Below, in pieces: positions 1 through 8,076 of a DNA stretch of 64,000 nucleotides; within the stretch, counting starts at the first letter, position 1; each line of letters starts with the position of its first letter. The position numbers and the translations under genes are program-made. The stretch comes from Paracoccaceae bacterium (GTDB lineage: Bacteria > Pseudomonadota > Alphaproteobacteria > Rhodobacterales > Rhodobacteraceae): NCBI GenBank assembly GCA_023383015.1, contig JAHDXW010000003.1, positions 62,001 through 126,000 on the forward strand, written 5' to 3'. Below the pieces are notes generated by a model. The model was given only the letters and a program-made list of their open reading frames with translations. It did no database searches and was not told the DNA's origin.

Positions 1-541
1 CCGCCCGCCAGTGCGCTGCCAGCGCGATGCCGAGCAGGCCGAGCGCCGCAAGCGCAGGCCAGCGCAGCCCGGCCAGGAGCGTGCCGCCGGCCGCGGCGGC
101 GGCGAGAAACACCGCCAGCGTCGTCCAGTGCCGCCACCGCGGCACGGTGCGCATCTGGGCGTAGATCATGGCGGTCGAGCCCACCGTCGCCACCGCCAGC
201 ACAGCCCCCGCCCAGCCGAGCCCCGGCAGCGGACGGGCGAGGAGGACCGAGGCCGCGGCATTGGGCACGACCACCGCAAAGGTCGCCGCCGCCAGTACCG
301 CCTCGCGCGACAGCCAGCTTGTCCGCCACTGGGTGAAGGCGCGCAGCGCCCGCTCGGGCCGGCCGAGGTGGAAGGCCGAGGCCACCAGCCCGGCCCCGGC
401 GAGACCGAGGCCGAGGGCGAACGGAACGAACGCCGCCCAGCCGGCCGGCCGGCCCGCCGCTCCGGTGCCGAGCAGGGCAAGGAGCCCGAAGCCCGCCCCC
501 GACAGCACCGTGAAGAGGATGATCGAGACCGCCGGATGCAT
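1..541 (-). CDS. soeC: SoeC-like DMSO-reductase-type membrane anchor (3' end outside window)
   Basis: This frame has no stop before the left edge, so it holds the first 180 codons of a longer gene starting at ATG 541. The protein is almost wholly hydrophobic. The conserved HLGRPERALRAF stretch at about residues 58-69, followed by QWRTSWLSREA, is typical of DmsC/SoeC quinone-interacting anchors. In the SoeABC family this subunit fixes the molybdo-iron-sulfur dimer to the cytoplasmic face of the membrane and passes electrons to the quinone pool. It follows soeB by 225 bp in the same direction, which completes the soeA-soeB-soeC order known from purple sulfur bacteria and roseobacters. The assignment as SoeC rather than DmsC rests on the soeA neighbour. 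The full anchor is expected to be near 300 residues. Confidence 0.85.
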   Translation of the reverse strand, partial: MHPAVSIILFTVLSGAGFGLLALLGTGAAGRPAGWAAFVPFALGLGLAGAGLVASAFHLGRPERALRAFTQWRTSWLSREAVLAAATFAVVVPNAAASVLLARPLPGLGWAGAVLAVATVGSTAMIYAQMRTVPRWRHWTTLAVFLAAAAAGGTLLAGLRWPALAALGLLGIALAAHWRA

Positions 542-661
542 CAGCGCCCCCTGCCCGCGACGGCCGCGGGGACGGCGGCGCCACCCGCGCCCCGGCGGGG
601 CCGCACGACCGTTCCGTACCCGGGGCCCCGGCGCGGCTGCCGGCAGCCCCGGGCGCGGGGC

Positions 662-687
662 GAAAATCCTTCGCACGAAGGATTTTC
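662..687. repeat. Perfect 12-bp inverted repeat between soeB and soeC
   Basis: GAAAATCCTTCG at 662-673 and its exact complement CGAAGGATTTTC at 676-687 flank a CA spacer. It lies in the 225-bp gap between the soeB stop and the soeC start. Its AT-rich outer arms stand out in very GC-rich DNA. It could be an intercistronic hairpin that limits readthrough into soeC, a protein-binding palindrome, or a member of a dispersed genomic repeat family; the sequence alone does not decide. Confidence 0.6.
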
Positions 688-766
688 TTCCACCCGGCCG
701 GGCGGGGCGGCGGGCGGGGATGGGGGCGCGGGCGGGCGCGGCATCGGCGGGTGCTCCGGTCTGATC

Positions 767-1504
767 TCAGAGACGGTCGAGGGCACGGTCGAGCCAGCCG
801 AGAAACCCGCCCGGCGCGGCCGCGGCCAGAGGCTCGAGCGGGGCCTGGCCCGAGGGCCCGCGGGGCCGTGGCGGCAGGTACTTGTTGACCGGCCGCGTGC
901 CCTGCTCGGGCATCAGATCGAAGCCGCCGCGTGCCGCCACCAGCCGGCTGACCGCGCTGCCCGGGTCGGCGAGGTCGCCGAAGTGGCGCGCCCCGGTCGG
1001 GCAGGCCTTGACGCAGGCCGGCACGCGGTCGGCCTCCGGCAGCGCGTCGTTGTAGATGCGGTCGACGCAGAGGGTGCATTTCTTCATCACCCGCTCGGCC
1101 CCGTCGAGTTCGCGCGCGCCGTAGGGGCAGGCCCAGGCGCAGAGGCCGCAGCCGATGCAGGCCGCCTCGTCGACCAGCACGATGCCGTCCTCGGCGCGCT
1201 TGTAGGAGGCGCCGGTCGGGCAGACGGTGACGCAGGGCGCATCCGCGCAGTGCAGGCACGAGCGGGGGAAGTGCACCACCACCGCCGGCCCCTCTGGCGG
1301 CGTCACCTCGAAGCTGTGGACGCGGTTGAGGAAGGTGCCGGCCGGCGCCGCCCCGTAGGCGTCGAGGTCGGCCAGCGGGGCGTGGCTGCCCGAGGCGCTG
1401 TTCCACTCCTTGCACGACACCGCGCAGGCCTGGCAGCCGACGCAGGTGTCGAGGTCGATGACGAGGCCGAGGCTTTTCTCGGTGCGGCCGGGAAGTGCGG
1501 TCAT
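767..1504 (-). CDS. soeB: Sulfite dehydrogenase iron-sulfur subunit SoeB
   Basis: This is a 245-residue polyferredoxin subunit that carries electrons from the molybdenum centre to the membrane anchor. Four cysteine clusters for four [4Fe-4S] centres are visible: CVGCQACAVSC at residues 21-31, CLHCADAPCVTVCP, CIGCGLCAWACP and CTLC...CVKACP. The length fits SoeB/DmsB. The start is ATG 1504, which overlaps the soeA stop in an ATGA junction, a strong sign of translational coupling. Larger in-frame extensions upstream lie inside soeA and are rejected. It works as a dimer with SoeA in the cytoplasm. Confidence 0.92.
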   Translation of the reverse strand: MTALPGRTEKSLGLVIDLDTCVGCQACAVSCKEWNSASGSHAPLADLDAYGAAPAGTFLNRVHSFEVTPPEGPAVVVHFPRSCLHCADAPCVTVCPTGASYKRAEDGIVLVDEAACIGCGLCAWACPYGARELDGAERVMKKCTLCVDRIYNDALPEADRVPACVKACPTGARHFGDLADPGSAVSRLVAARGGFDLMPEQGTRPVNKYLPPRPRGPSGQAPLEPLAAAAPGGFLGWLDRALDRL

Positions 1505-4326
1505 CGCCAGAGGCCCCCGTGGCGGACGACCGCCGGGCCGCGGCCGACCGGGCTGGACTGCGGCGCGAACGCCGGTTGCAGCCGGGCGTCGGGGCCTGCC
1601 CGCTCGACGCGCACGCGCAGGTCGAACCAGGCCGCCTGGCCGGTCACCGGGTCGGAGTTCGCCCACCGCCGGCCGTCGCCCTGATCGGGCAGAAGCTCGC
1701 CGATTAGGTGGTTGAGCAGGAAGCCGCGCGTCGCCTCGGGGGCGGCGGGGTCGAGCGCCCAGGCCCCAGCGCGCTTGCCGATGGCGTTCCAGGTCCAGAC
1801 CGTGGCGGCGTTCTGCGCCGCCATCGGCGCCACCGGCACGGTGATCGAGCCGCTGGGCGAGGTGACCACCGCCCAGTCGCCGGGGGCAAAGCCGCCCTGC
1901 CGCCAGACCGCCTCGGGCAGGAACAGCAGGTTCTCGCCATGGATCTGGCGCAGCCAGGCGTTCTGGCTGCCCCAAGAGTGATACATCGCCATCGGCCGCT
2001 GGGTCAGCGCGTGCAGCGGGAAGGCGGCGGCGTCCACCGCCGCCTCCTCGAGCGCGGGGGGCCAGAACGGCAGCGGGTCGAGGCAGGCGCGGATGCGGGC
2101 GCGCAGGTGCTCGGGCGGCTGGCGGGGCCCGTGGCCCTCGGCGGCAAGCTGGAAGCGGCGCAGGGGCTCCACCCACAACGCGAAGGGATAGGGGTTCGGC
2201 CGGTCCTGCAGGCCCATGGCGGTGGCCCAGTCCTGCCAGGCGCGGTTCCAGGGCTTGAAGAAGGCCGCCTCCTCGGGGACATGCGCCTGCCAGAAGCCGC
2301 CGGCGGCGATGTAGCGGTCAAGCTGGCCGGGGTTCGGGGCGCCGCGGCCGCGGGCGGTGCCGTCGCCGCGCCAGCCGGCGAGCGGGCCGATGCCCGGCCT
2401 GCGCTCGTGGTTGACGATGTAGTCGGCATAGTCGCGGTAGCGCGGGCTGCCGTCGGCCGCCACCATCCCGGGCAGGCCGAGCCGGGCGCCGAGGTCGAGC
2501 AGCACCGACTGGAAGGGGCGCACGCCCGCGTGCCCCGGCCGGTCGGGCGCGACCACCGGCCAGCGGATCGCGTCGGCCATCGCGTCGGGCTCGCTGATCG
2601 GCCGGTCGAGCAGCGAGATGCAGTCGTGGCGCTCCAGATAGGTGGTGTCGGGCAGCACGAGGTCGGCGTAGGCCACCATCTCGGAGGAGTAGGCGTCGGC
2701 GCAGATGATCCGCGGGATCACGTACTCTCCGTCCGGCCGCCGGTCGGCCAGCATCCTCATCGTGCCGGCGGTGTTCATCGACGAGTTCCAGGCCATGTTG
2801 GCCATGTAGAGAAAGAGCGTGTCGACCGGGTAGGGGTCGCCGGCATGGGCGTTGGCGATGACCATGTGCATCAGCCCGTGGACGGCGAGCGGCGCCTCCC
2901 ACGAGAACGCCTTGTCGATGCGCTGCGGCCGGCCCTCGGCGTCGACGAGCAGGTCGTCGGGCCCGAGCGGGAAGCCGAGCGGCGGGCCGGCGAGCGGCTG
3001 GCCGGGGCCGCGGGCGCCGTGCGGGCGCGGCTGGGCAGCAGCCGGGCGCGGACAGGGCGGCTTGAAGCGGAAGCCGCCCGGGGTCTCGACCGCGCCGAGC
3101 AGGCACTGCAGCACATGCAGCGCCCGCGCCGTCTGGAAGCCGTTGGAATGGGCCGAGATGCCGCGCATGGCGTGGAAGCTAACCGGCCGGCCGACCATCG
3201 CCGCATGGCGCTCGCCGCGGAAGTCGGTCCACGGCCAGGGCAGGACGACCGGCGCCTCGAAGGCCGCGGCGGCGAGCTCGGCGGCGAGCGCGCGGATGCG
3301 CTCGGCCGGCACGCCGCAGCGCGCCGCCACCGCCTCGGGCGCATGGGCGGGGTCGAGCAGGCGGAGGGCGAGGTGGCGGAAGACCGGCAGATGCTCCACC
3401 CCGTCTTCGGCCAGGCCGCGGGCGAGGTCGGGGGCGACGCCCGGGGCCTCCCAGGGGGCAGGGGCGCCGGTGCGGCGGTCGATCACCAGCGGCCGGCCCT
3501 CGGCGTCGCGCAGGTAGAGGCCCCTGGTCGGCCCCTCGCGGGCGTCGATGAGGATGCCGGCGTCGGTGAAGCGGGCGAGGTAGTCGAGGTCGATCCGGCC
3601 GGCGCGCAGCAGTTCCTGCGCGAGCGCGAGGATCAGCAGCCCGTCGGTGCCCGGGGTGATGGCGATCCAGTCGTCGGCGACGGCGGCATAGCCGGTGCGC
3701 ACCGGATTGACCGCGATGACCCGCGCCCCGCGCGCCTTGAGCTTGCCGAGGCCGATCTTGATGGGGTTCGAATCATGGTCCTCGGCGACCCCGAACATGA
3801 CCAGAAGGCGCGTCCGCTCCCAGTCGGTGGCGCCGAATTCCCAGAATGCGCCGCCAAGCGTGTAGATGCCGGCCGCCGCCATGTTGACCGAGCAGAAGCC
3901 GCCGTGCGCGGCATAGTTCGGGGTGCCGAACATCTGCGCCCACCAGCCGGTCAGGCCCTGGCTCTGGTCGCGGCCGGTGAAGAAGGCCAGCTTCTCGGGG
4001 GCGGTCGCCCGCAGGGGTTGCAGCCAGGCGGTGGCGGTGGCCAGCGCCTCGTCCCAGGAGATCTCGCGGAACTCGCCCGACCCGCGCGGGCCCGTGCGCA
4101 GGAGCGGCGCCCGCAGCCTTGCCGGCGAGTTGTGCTGCATCACCCCCGCCGAGCCCTTGGCGCAGAGGACGCCGCGGTTGACCGGATGGTCGCGGTTGCC
4201 TTCGATGTGGCGGACCTGGCCGTCCTTGACGTGGACCTCGATGCCGCAGCGGCAGGCACACATGTAGCAGGTTGTCCGCCGCACCTCGTCGGCGATCCGT
4301 GGCGCAAGGTCCGGTGCGCGGCCCAT
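1501..4326 (-). CDS. soeA: Sulfite dehydrogenase molybdopterin subunit SoeA
   Basis: This 941-residue molybdopterin-guanine-dinucleotide enzyme probably oxidises cytoplasmic sulfite to sulfate. Near the N terminus, C20-x2-C23-x3-C27-x27-C55 binds a [4Fe-4S] cluster. The surrounding RRTTCYMCACRCGI and the FFTGRDQSQGLTGWWAQ and FGVAEDHDSNPIK stretches match what I know of SoeA rather than DMSO, nitrate or arsenate reductases. No Tat signal is seen, in keeping with a cytoplasmic enzyme. The start at ATG 4326 has GGGAGG about 10 bases upstream; longer frames run into an intergenic transposase relic. A Pro/Arg-rich patch around residues 430-450 looks like a lineage-specific insertion. Substrate specificity is inferred from family resemblance. 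Confidence 0.9.
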   Translation of the reverse strand: MGRAPDLAPRIADEVRRTTCYMCACRCGIEVHVKDGQVRHIEGNRDHPVNRGVLCAKGSAGVMQHNSPARLRAPLLRTGPRGSGEFREISWDEALATATAWLQPLRATAPEKLAFFTGRDQSQGLTGWWAQMFGTPNYAAHGGFCSVNMAAAGIYTLGGAFWEFGATDWERTRLLVMFGVAEDHDSNPIKIGLGKLKARGARVIAVNPVRTGYAAVADDWIAITPGTDGLLILALAQELLRAGRIDLDYLARFTDAGILIDAREGPTRGLYLRDAEGRPLVIDRRTGAPAPWEAPGVAPDLARGLAEDGVEHLPVFRHLALRLLDPAHAPEAVAARCGVPAERIRALAAELAAAAFEAPVVLPWPWTDFRGERHAAMVGRPVSFHAMRGISAHSNGFQTARALHVLQCLLGAVETPGGFRFKPPCPRPAAAQPRPHGARGPGQPLAGPPLGFPLGPDDLLVDAEGRPQRIDKAFSWEAPLAVHGLMHMVIANAHAGDPYPVDTLFLYMANMAWNSSMNTAGTMRMLADRRPDGEYVIPRIICADAYSSEMVAYADLVLPDTTYLERHDCISLLDRPISEPDAMADAIRWPVVAPDRPGHAGVRPFQSVLLDLGARLGLPGMVAADGSPRYRDYADYIVNHERRPGIGPLAGWRGDGTARGRGAPNPGQLDRYIAAGGFWQAHVPEEAAFFKPWNRAWQDWATAMGLQDRPNPYPFALWVEPLRRFQLAAEGHGPRQPPEHLRARIRACLDPLPFWPPALEEAAVDAAAFPLHALTQRPMAMYHSWGSQNAWLRQIHGENLLFLPEAVWRQGGFAPGDWAVVTSPSGSITVPVAPMAAQNAATVWTWNAIGKRAGAWALDPAAPEATRGFLLNHLIGELLPDQGDGRRWANSDPVTGQAAWFDLRVRVERAGPDARLQPAFAPQSSPVGRGPAVVRHGGLWR

Positions 4327-4703
4327 TCCGTCGAATCCTCCCAGCACGGAACACCCGCCCGGCCGGCCGGCCGCATCCGGGAACATCCGGGCGCCATCTG
4401 GCCCAACTGCGAGGAGGTTGTCCACCACCTGCGCAGCGGGCCAGGCGCAGCGCGGCTGGTGAGGGCCGCACCACCGTCCGCGCGGTTCCGTGCCAGCCAC
4501 TTCCGCACCGCCAGAAGCGACACGCCGCAAGCAAGCGTCACTTCGGCAGCCTTCCGTCCTGCGGGGGCAGGGGCGACGATCCGCTCTCGACCGCAAACCG
4601 CTAGGCGGGCCCCAGGATAGGGGATGTTCATCCTGCGCGATCCTCGGCTGGAGTCCGGCGATTGCAGCCCGACCCCGCCTTGGGTGAACAGCCTCCCGTG
4701 AAC
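4327..4703. other. Intergenic region upstream of soeA
   Basis: These 377 bp lie between soeA and the next leftward gene. They contain the soeA ribosome-binding site (GGGAGG near 4340) and the transposase remnant listed separately at 4416-4613. I see no intact gene and no convincing sigma-70 promoter. Confidence 0.6.
4416..4613 (-). pseudogene. Remnant of an IS481-type transposase N terminus
   Basis: Read leftward from about 4613, the frame gives GARLAVCGRERIV, then AGRKAAEVTLACGVSLLAV and RKWLARNRADGGAALTSR. This is the layout of the IS481/IS3-like helix-turn-helix start (ARLT..GR..LV, AEVA..GVS..TVRKW..RYR.EG..GL.DRS). The match ends after about 65 residues and the frame then runs into soeA without any DDE catalytic domain. 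It is therefore a decayed fragment, not a gene. Terminal repeats were not found. It records a past insertion immediately upstream of the soe operon. Confidence 0.55.
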
Positions 4704-5879
4704 TCAGGGCTGGAGCCGCACCCAGGCCCCACCGCGCGCGGACGAGCGCACGCAGGCGTCGACGAAGGCGAGGCCCGCGACCCCCTCGGCGATGCCAGGA
4801 AGGGCGGAAGCGGGATCGGAAGGAAGGCCGGCGCGACGGGCGCGGATCGCGGTGGCGGCCTCGGCATAGAGGGTGGCGAATGCCTCCAGGTAGCCCTCGG
4901 GGTGACCCGCGGGCAGGCGGCTGGCACGGGCGGCCTCGGGGCCGGCGCCGGGGCCGGCGCGGGTGATCAGCTGCCGAGGCGCCGCCCGCGGGGCGAACCA
5001 GAGCCGGTCAGGCGCCTCCTGGTCCCATTCCAGCCCGCCGGCGGTGCCGTAGACGCGCAGCCGCAGCGCGTTCTGGCAGCCCGTGGCCACCTGGCTGGCC
5101 CACAGCATCCCCTTCGCCCCGCCGGCGTAGCGCAGCATCACATGGGCGTTGTCGTCCAGCCGCCGGCCGGGGACGAAGCGGTGCAGGTCGGCGGCCAGCG
5201 CCTCGGCGGCCAGGCCGGTGACGAAGCCTGCAAGGTGAAAGGCGTGGGTGCCGATATCGCCCAGAGCGCCGCCGGAGCCGGCCTGCGCGGGATCGGTCCG
5301 CCAGAGCGCTTGCTTGTGGCCGCCGGCCTCCAGCGGCTCGGCCAACCAGTCCTGGGCGTATTCGGCCTGCACCAGCCGGATGGCGCCGAGCGCGCCCGCC
5401 GCGACCATCGCGCGGGCATGGCGGACCATCGGATGTGCCGAGTAGTTGTGCGTCAGCACCACCAGCACCCCGGCCCGCCCTGCGGAGGCGGCCAGTCGCC
5501 GCGCCTGGGCCAGCGTCGCGGTCAGGGGCTTGTCGCAGATGATGTCGATGCCACGGCCGAGGAAGGCACGCACCACCGGCGCGTGCAGGTGGTTGGGGGT
5601 GACGATCGCCACCACCTGGATGCCATCGGGCCGCCGCCCTTCGGCACGGGCCATGGCGGCGAAGTCGGGATAGACGCGCGCGGGATCGAGGCCGAGCGCC
5701 GCCCCGGTCTCGCGGCCGCGGGCGGGGTCGGCCGAGAAGCAGCCGGCGACGAGCGCGAACTGCCCGTCAAGGCGCGCCGCCATCCGGTGGACGGCGCCGA
5801 TGAAGGCCCCCGGCCCGCCCCCCACCATGCCCAGCCGCAGCGGTCGTGCGGCCTCGTCGCCGCGGCCGCCGATCGTCAT
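4704..5879 (-). CDS. Gfo/Idh/MocA-family NAD(P)-dependent oxidoreductase
   Basis: This 391-residue protein has an N-terminal Rossmann fold with [13 protein letters not shown] at residues 14-26, and the CDKPLT motif whose lysine is catalytic in this family (E/DKP). Further on, [13 protein letters not shown] carries the conserved histidine region. Such enzymes oxidise or epimerise sugars, inositols and related polyols using bound or free NAD(P). The start is ATG 5879, preceded by GGAGG at eight bases. It lies 40 bp after a TIM-barrel isomerase gene in the same direction, a common pairing in carbohydrate catabolism. The exact substrate cannot be read from the sequence. Confidence 0.88.
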   Translation of the reverse strand: MTIGGRGDEAARPLRLGMVGGGPGAFIGAVHRMAARLDGQFALVAGCFSADPARGRETGAALGLDPARVYPDFAAMARAEGRRPDGIQVVAIVTPNHLHAPVVRAFLGRGIDIICDKPLTATLAQARRLAASAGRAGVLVVLTHNYSAHPMVRHARAMVAAGALGAIRLVQAEYAQDWLAEPLEAGGHKQALWRTDPAQAGSGGALGDIGTHAFHLAGFVTGLAAEALAADLHRFVPGRRLDDNAHVMLRYAGGAKGMLWASQVATGCQNALRLRVYGTAGGLEWDQEAPDRLWFAPRAAPRQLITRAGPGAGPEAARASRLPAGHPEGYLEAFATLYAEAATAIRARRAGLPSDPASALPGIAEGVAGLAFVDACVRSSARGGAWVRLQP

Positions 5880-5919
5880 GCGCTGCCTCCGAACCGGGCA
5901 GCCGGCGCCCGCCCTGCCG

Positions 5920-6972
5920 TCACAGCCCCAGCATCCGCTGCACTGCCGCGGCGTCGGCGCCGCCAGCGGCAAAGTCGTCGAAGGCACGGTCGGCGACGCG
6001 GATGATATGGTCGCGCACGAACTCCGCCCCCTCGCGCGCGCCGTCCTCGGGGTGCTTCAGGCAGCACTCCCATTCCACCACCGCCCAGCCCGGGAAGCCG
6101 TGCCGGGCGAGCCGCGCGAAGACCCCGCGGAAGTCGATCTGGCCATCGCCGGGGCTGCGGAAGCGCCCCGCGCGCGCCAGCCAGGGCTGGAAGCCGCCGT
6201 AGACGCCCTGCCGGCCGTCGGGGTTCAGCTCGGCATCCTTGACGTGGAACATGCGGATGCGCGGGTGGTAGATGTCGATGTGGGCGAGGTAGTCCATCGC
6301 CTGCAGCAGGAAATGCGAGGGGTCGTAGAGCAGGCAGGCGCGCGGATGGCCGTCGAGCCGGTCGAGGAACATCTCGAAGCTCGCCCCGTCGAACAGATCC
6401 TCGCCCGGATGCAGCTCGAAGCAGATGTCCACCCCCATTTCTCCGGCATGGTCGAGCAGCGGTCGCCAGCGGCGGGCAAGCTCGTCCATCGCCGCCTCGA
6501 CCAGCCCGACGGGGCGCTGCGGCCATGGGTAGACGTAGGGCCAGGCAAGCGCCCCGGGGAACGCCGCGAGCGCCGTCAGCCCGAGGTTGGCCGAGGCGGT
6601 CAGCGCCTTGCGCACCTCACCGGCCGCCCATTCGGACCGCCGCGCCGGGTTGCCCCGGACGGCGGCCGGCGCGATCCCGTCGAAGGCGGGGTCGTAGGCG
6701 GGGTGCACCGCGACCAGCTGTCCCTGCAGATGGGCAGACAGTTCGGTGACCGCGATGCCGGCCTCGGCGGCCCGCCCGGCGAAGGCGTCGCACCAGTCCC
6801 GCGAGATGGCAGCGCGGTCGAGGTCGAACAGTCGCCGGTCCCAGCTTGGTACCTGAACCCCGGCATAGCCGAGCCCGGCCGCCCAGCGCGTGATCGCCCC
6901 CCAGTCATCGAATGGCGCCTCATTGCCCGCGAACTGGGCAAGAAACAGTGCCGGCCCCCGGATCGTGCGCAT
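5920..6972 (-). CDS. Xylose-isomerase-like TIM-barrel sugar epimerase/isomerase
   Basis: This 350-residue AP-endonuclease-2/xylose-isomerase-like barrel has metal-ligand stretches typical of the family: ICFELHPGE, LLYDPSHFLLQ, FHVKDAELN and VVEWECCLKHPEDG near the C terminus. Family members isomerise or epimerise sugars or sugar derivatives with a divalent metal. The start is ATG 6972, with GGGAGGGG just upstream. It is the first gene of a short leftward unit with the Gfo/Idh gene and is divergent from the DapA-like gene at 7153. An oxidoreductase plus isomerase pair suggests inositol- or keto-sugar-type chemistry, which is inference only. Confidence 0.87.
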   Translation of the reverse strand: MRTIRGPALFLAQFAGNEAPFDDWGAITRWAAGLGYAGVQVPSWDRRLFDLDRAAISRDWCDAFAGRAAEAGIAVTELSAHLQGQLVAVHPAYDPAFDGIAPAAVRGNPARRSEWAAGEVRKALTASANLGLTALAAFPGALAWPYVYPWPQRPVGLVEAAMDELARRWRPLLDHAGEMGVDICFELHPGEDLFDGASFEMFLDRLDGHPRACLLYDPSHFLLQAMDYLAHIDIYHPRIRMFHVKDAELNPDGRQGVYGGFQPWLARAGRFRSPGDGQIDFRGVFARLARHGFPGWAVVEWECCLKHPEDGAREGAEFVRDHIIRVADRAFDDFAAGGADAAAVQRMLGL

Positions 6973-7152
6973 GTCGCCCCTCCCGCAGCGATCCTGCAGC
7001 GGCCGGGGTGGACCGGTCAACGCCTGTCCGCGGTGGCCCATGGGCGCGGCTTCTGGCATGCAGGCGGGCGGCGCCCGGCCGCGGCGCGCCGGATTCGCAC
7101 GCTGCACGCAACCCCGCCGGCCGCTGCCGGCACCTGACCCGACGGAGCCCCC

Positions 7153-8073
7153 ATGCCGCATACCCCGCGCCTCTATGTTCCCGCCATCACCCCCTTCGGC
7201 CCGGACCTTGCCGTCGACCACACGCGGCTGGTCGCCCATTCGCGGCTCCTGCTGGACGACGGCGCCGACGGGCTGGCGCCCTTCGGCACCACCTCGGAGG
7301 CGACCTCGATGAGCGTCGAGGAGCGGACCGCGGCGCTCGAGGCGCTGGTGGCCGGCGGCATCGCCCCCGGGCGGCTGATTCCCGGCACCGGCTGCGCCGC
7401 CCTGCCCGACACCATCCGCCTGACGCGCCATGCCCTCGCCCTGGGCGTGAAGGGCGCGCTGATGCTGCCGCCGTTCTACTACAAGGGCGTGCCCGAGGAC
7501 GGGGTCTTTGCCGCCTATGCCCGGACGATCGAGGCGGCGGGGCCGGGGCTGCGGCTGTATCTCTACCACATCCCGCAGATGTCGGGCGTGCCGATCACGC
7601 TGAGCCTGATCGCGCGGCTGGTCGAGGCCTTCCCCGGCGTCGTCGCCGGCCTCAAGGACAGCTCCGGCAACTGGGAGAATACCGCCGCCGTGATCGCGGC
7701 GTTCCCCGCGATCGAAGTCTTCTCGGCCTCCGAATCACTTCTGCCCCGCAACGTCGCGGCCGGGGGCGCCGGTTGCATCAGCGCCACGGCCAACGTCAAC
7801 GCGCGCGGCATTGCCCGGCTGATCCGCGCCATCGGCACCGACGACGAAGCCGCGGCGCTGGCCGATGCCGGCCGAATCCGCGCGGCGTTCGAGGCGATGC
7901 CGGTCATCCCCGCCGTCAAGGCGGCGATCGCCCTGCGGCTCGGGGACCCCGCCTATGCCACCACGCGCCCGCCGCTCGCGGCGCTGGCGCCGGCCCATGC
8001 GGCGACGCTCGAGGCTGCCGCGGCGCTGTGCTTCCCGGCCGCACCGCAGAGCGCCGGCGGCGCACGGGCCTGA
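7153..8073 (+). CDS. DapA-superfamily lyase (dihydrodipicolinate synthase/NAL type)
   Basis: This 306-residue class I aldolase-fold protein keeps the key residues. The Schiff-base lysine is K168 in AGLKDSSGNW, the proton-relay tyrosine is Y138 in LYLYHIP, and the GTTSE loop sits near residue 46. Family members condense or cleave pyruvate-derived substrates, including N-acetylneuraminate and keto-deoxy sugar acids. Its position among carbohydrate-type genes argues for a catabolic lyase rather than lysine-biosynthetic DapA. It ends only three bases before the convergent permease stop, leaving no room for a terminator. Confidence 0.88.
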   Translation: MPHTPRLYVPAITPFGPDLAVDHTRLVAHSRLLLDDGADGLAPFGTTSEATSMSVEERTAALEALVAGGIAPGRLIPGTGCAALPDTIRLTRHALALGVKGALMLPPFYYKGVPEDGVFAAYARTIEAAGPGLRLYLYHIPQMSGVPITLSLIARLVEAFPGVVAGLKDSSGNWENTAAVIAAFPAIEVFSASESLLPRNVAAGGAGCISATANVNARGIARLIRAIGTDDEAAALADAGRIRAAFEAMPVIPAVKAAIALRLGDPAYATTRPPLAALAPAHAATLEAAAALCFPAAPQSAGGARA

Positions 8074-8076
8074 CCG

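Noticed and set aside
1501-4326. Reading soeA as DMSO, arsenate or tetrathionate reductase
   Set aside because: The cytoplasmic N terminus without a Tat signal, the CYMCACRCG motif and the gene order fit SoeA better.
1708-4620. 970-codon open frame opposite soeA
   Set aside because: It lies wholly antisense to a gene with intact cofactor motifs. Long antisense frames are expected in DNA this GC-rich, and its translation is low-complexity.
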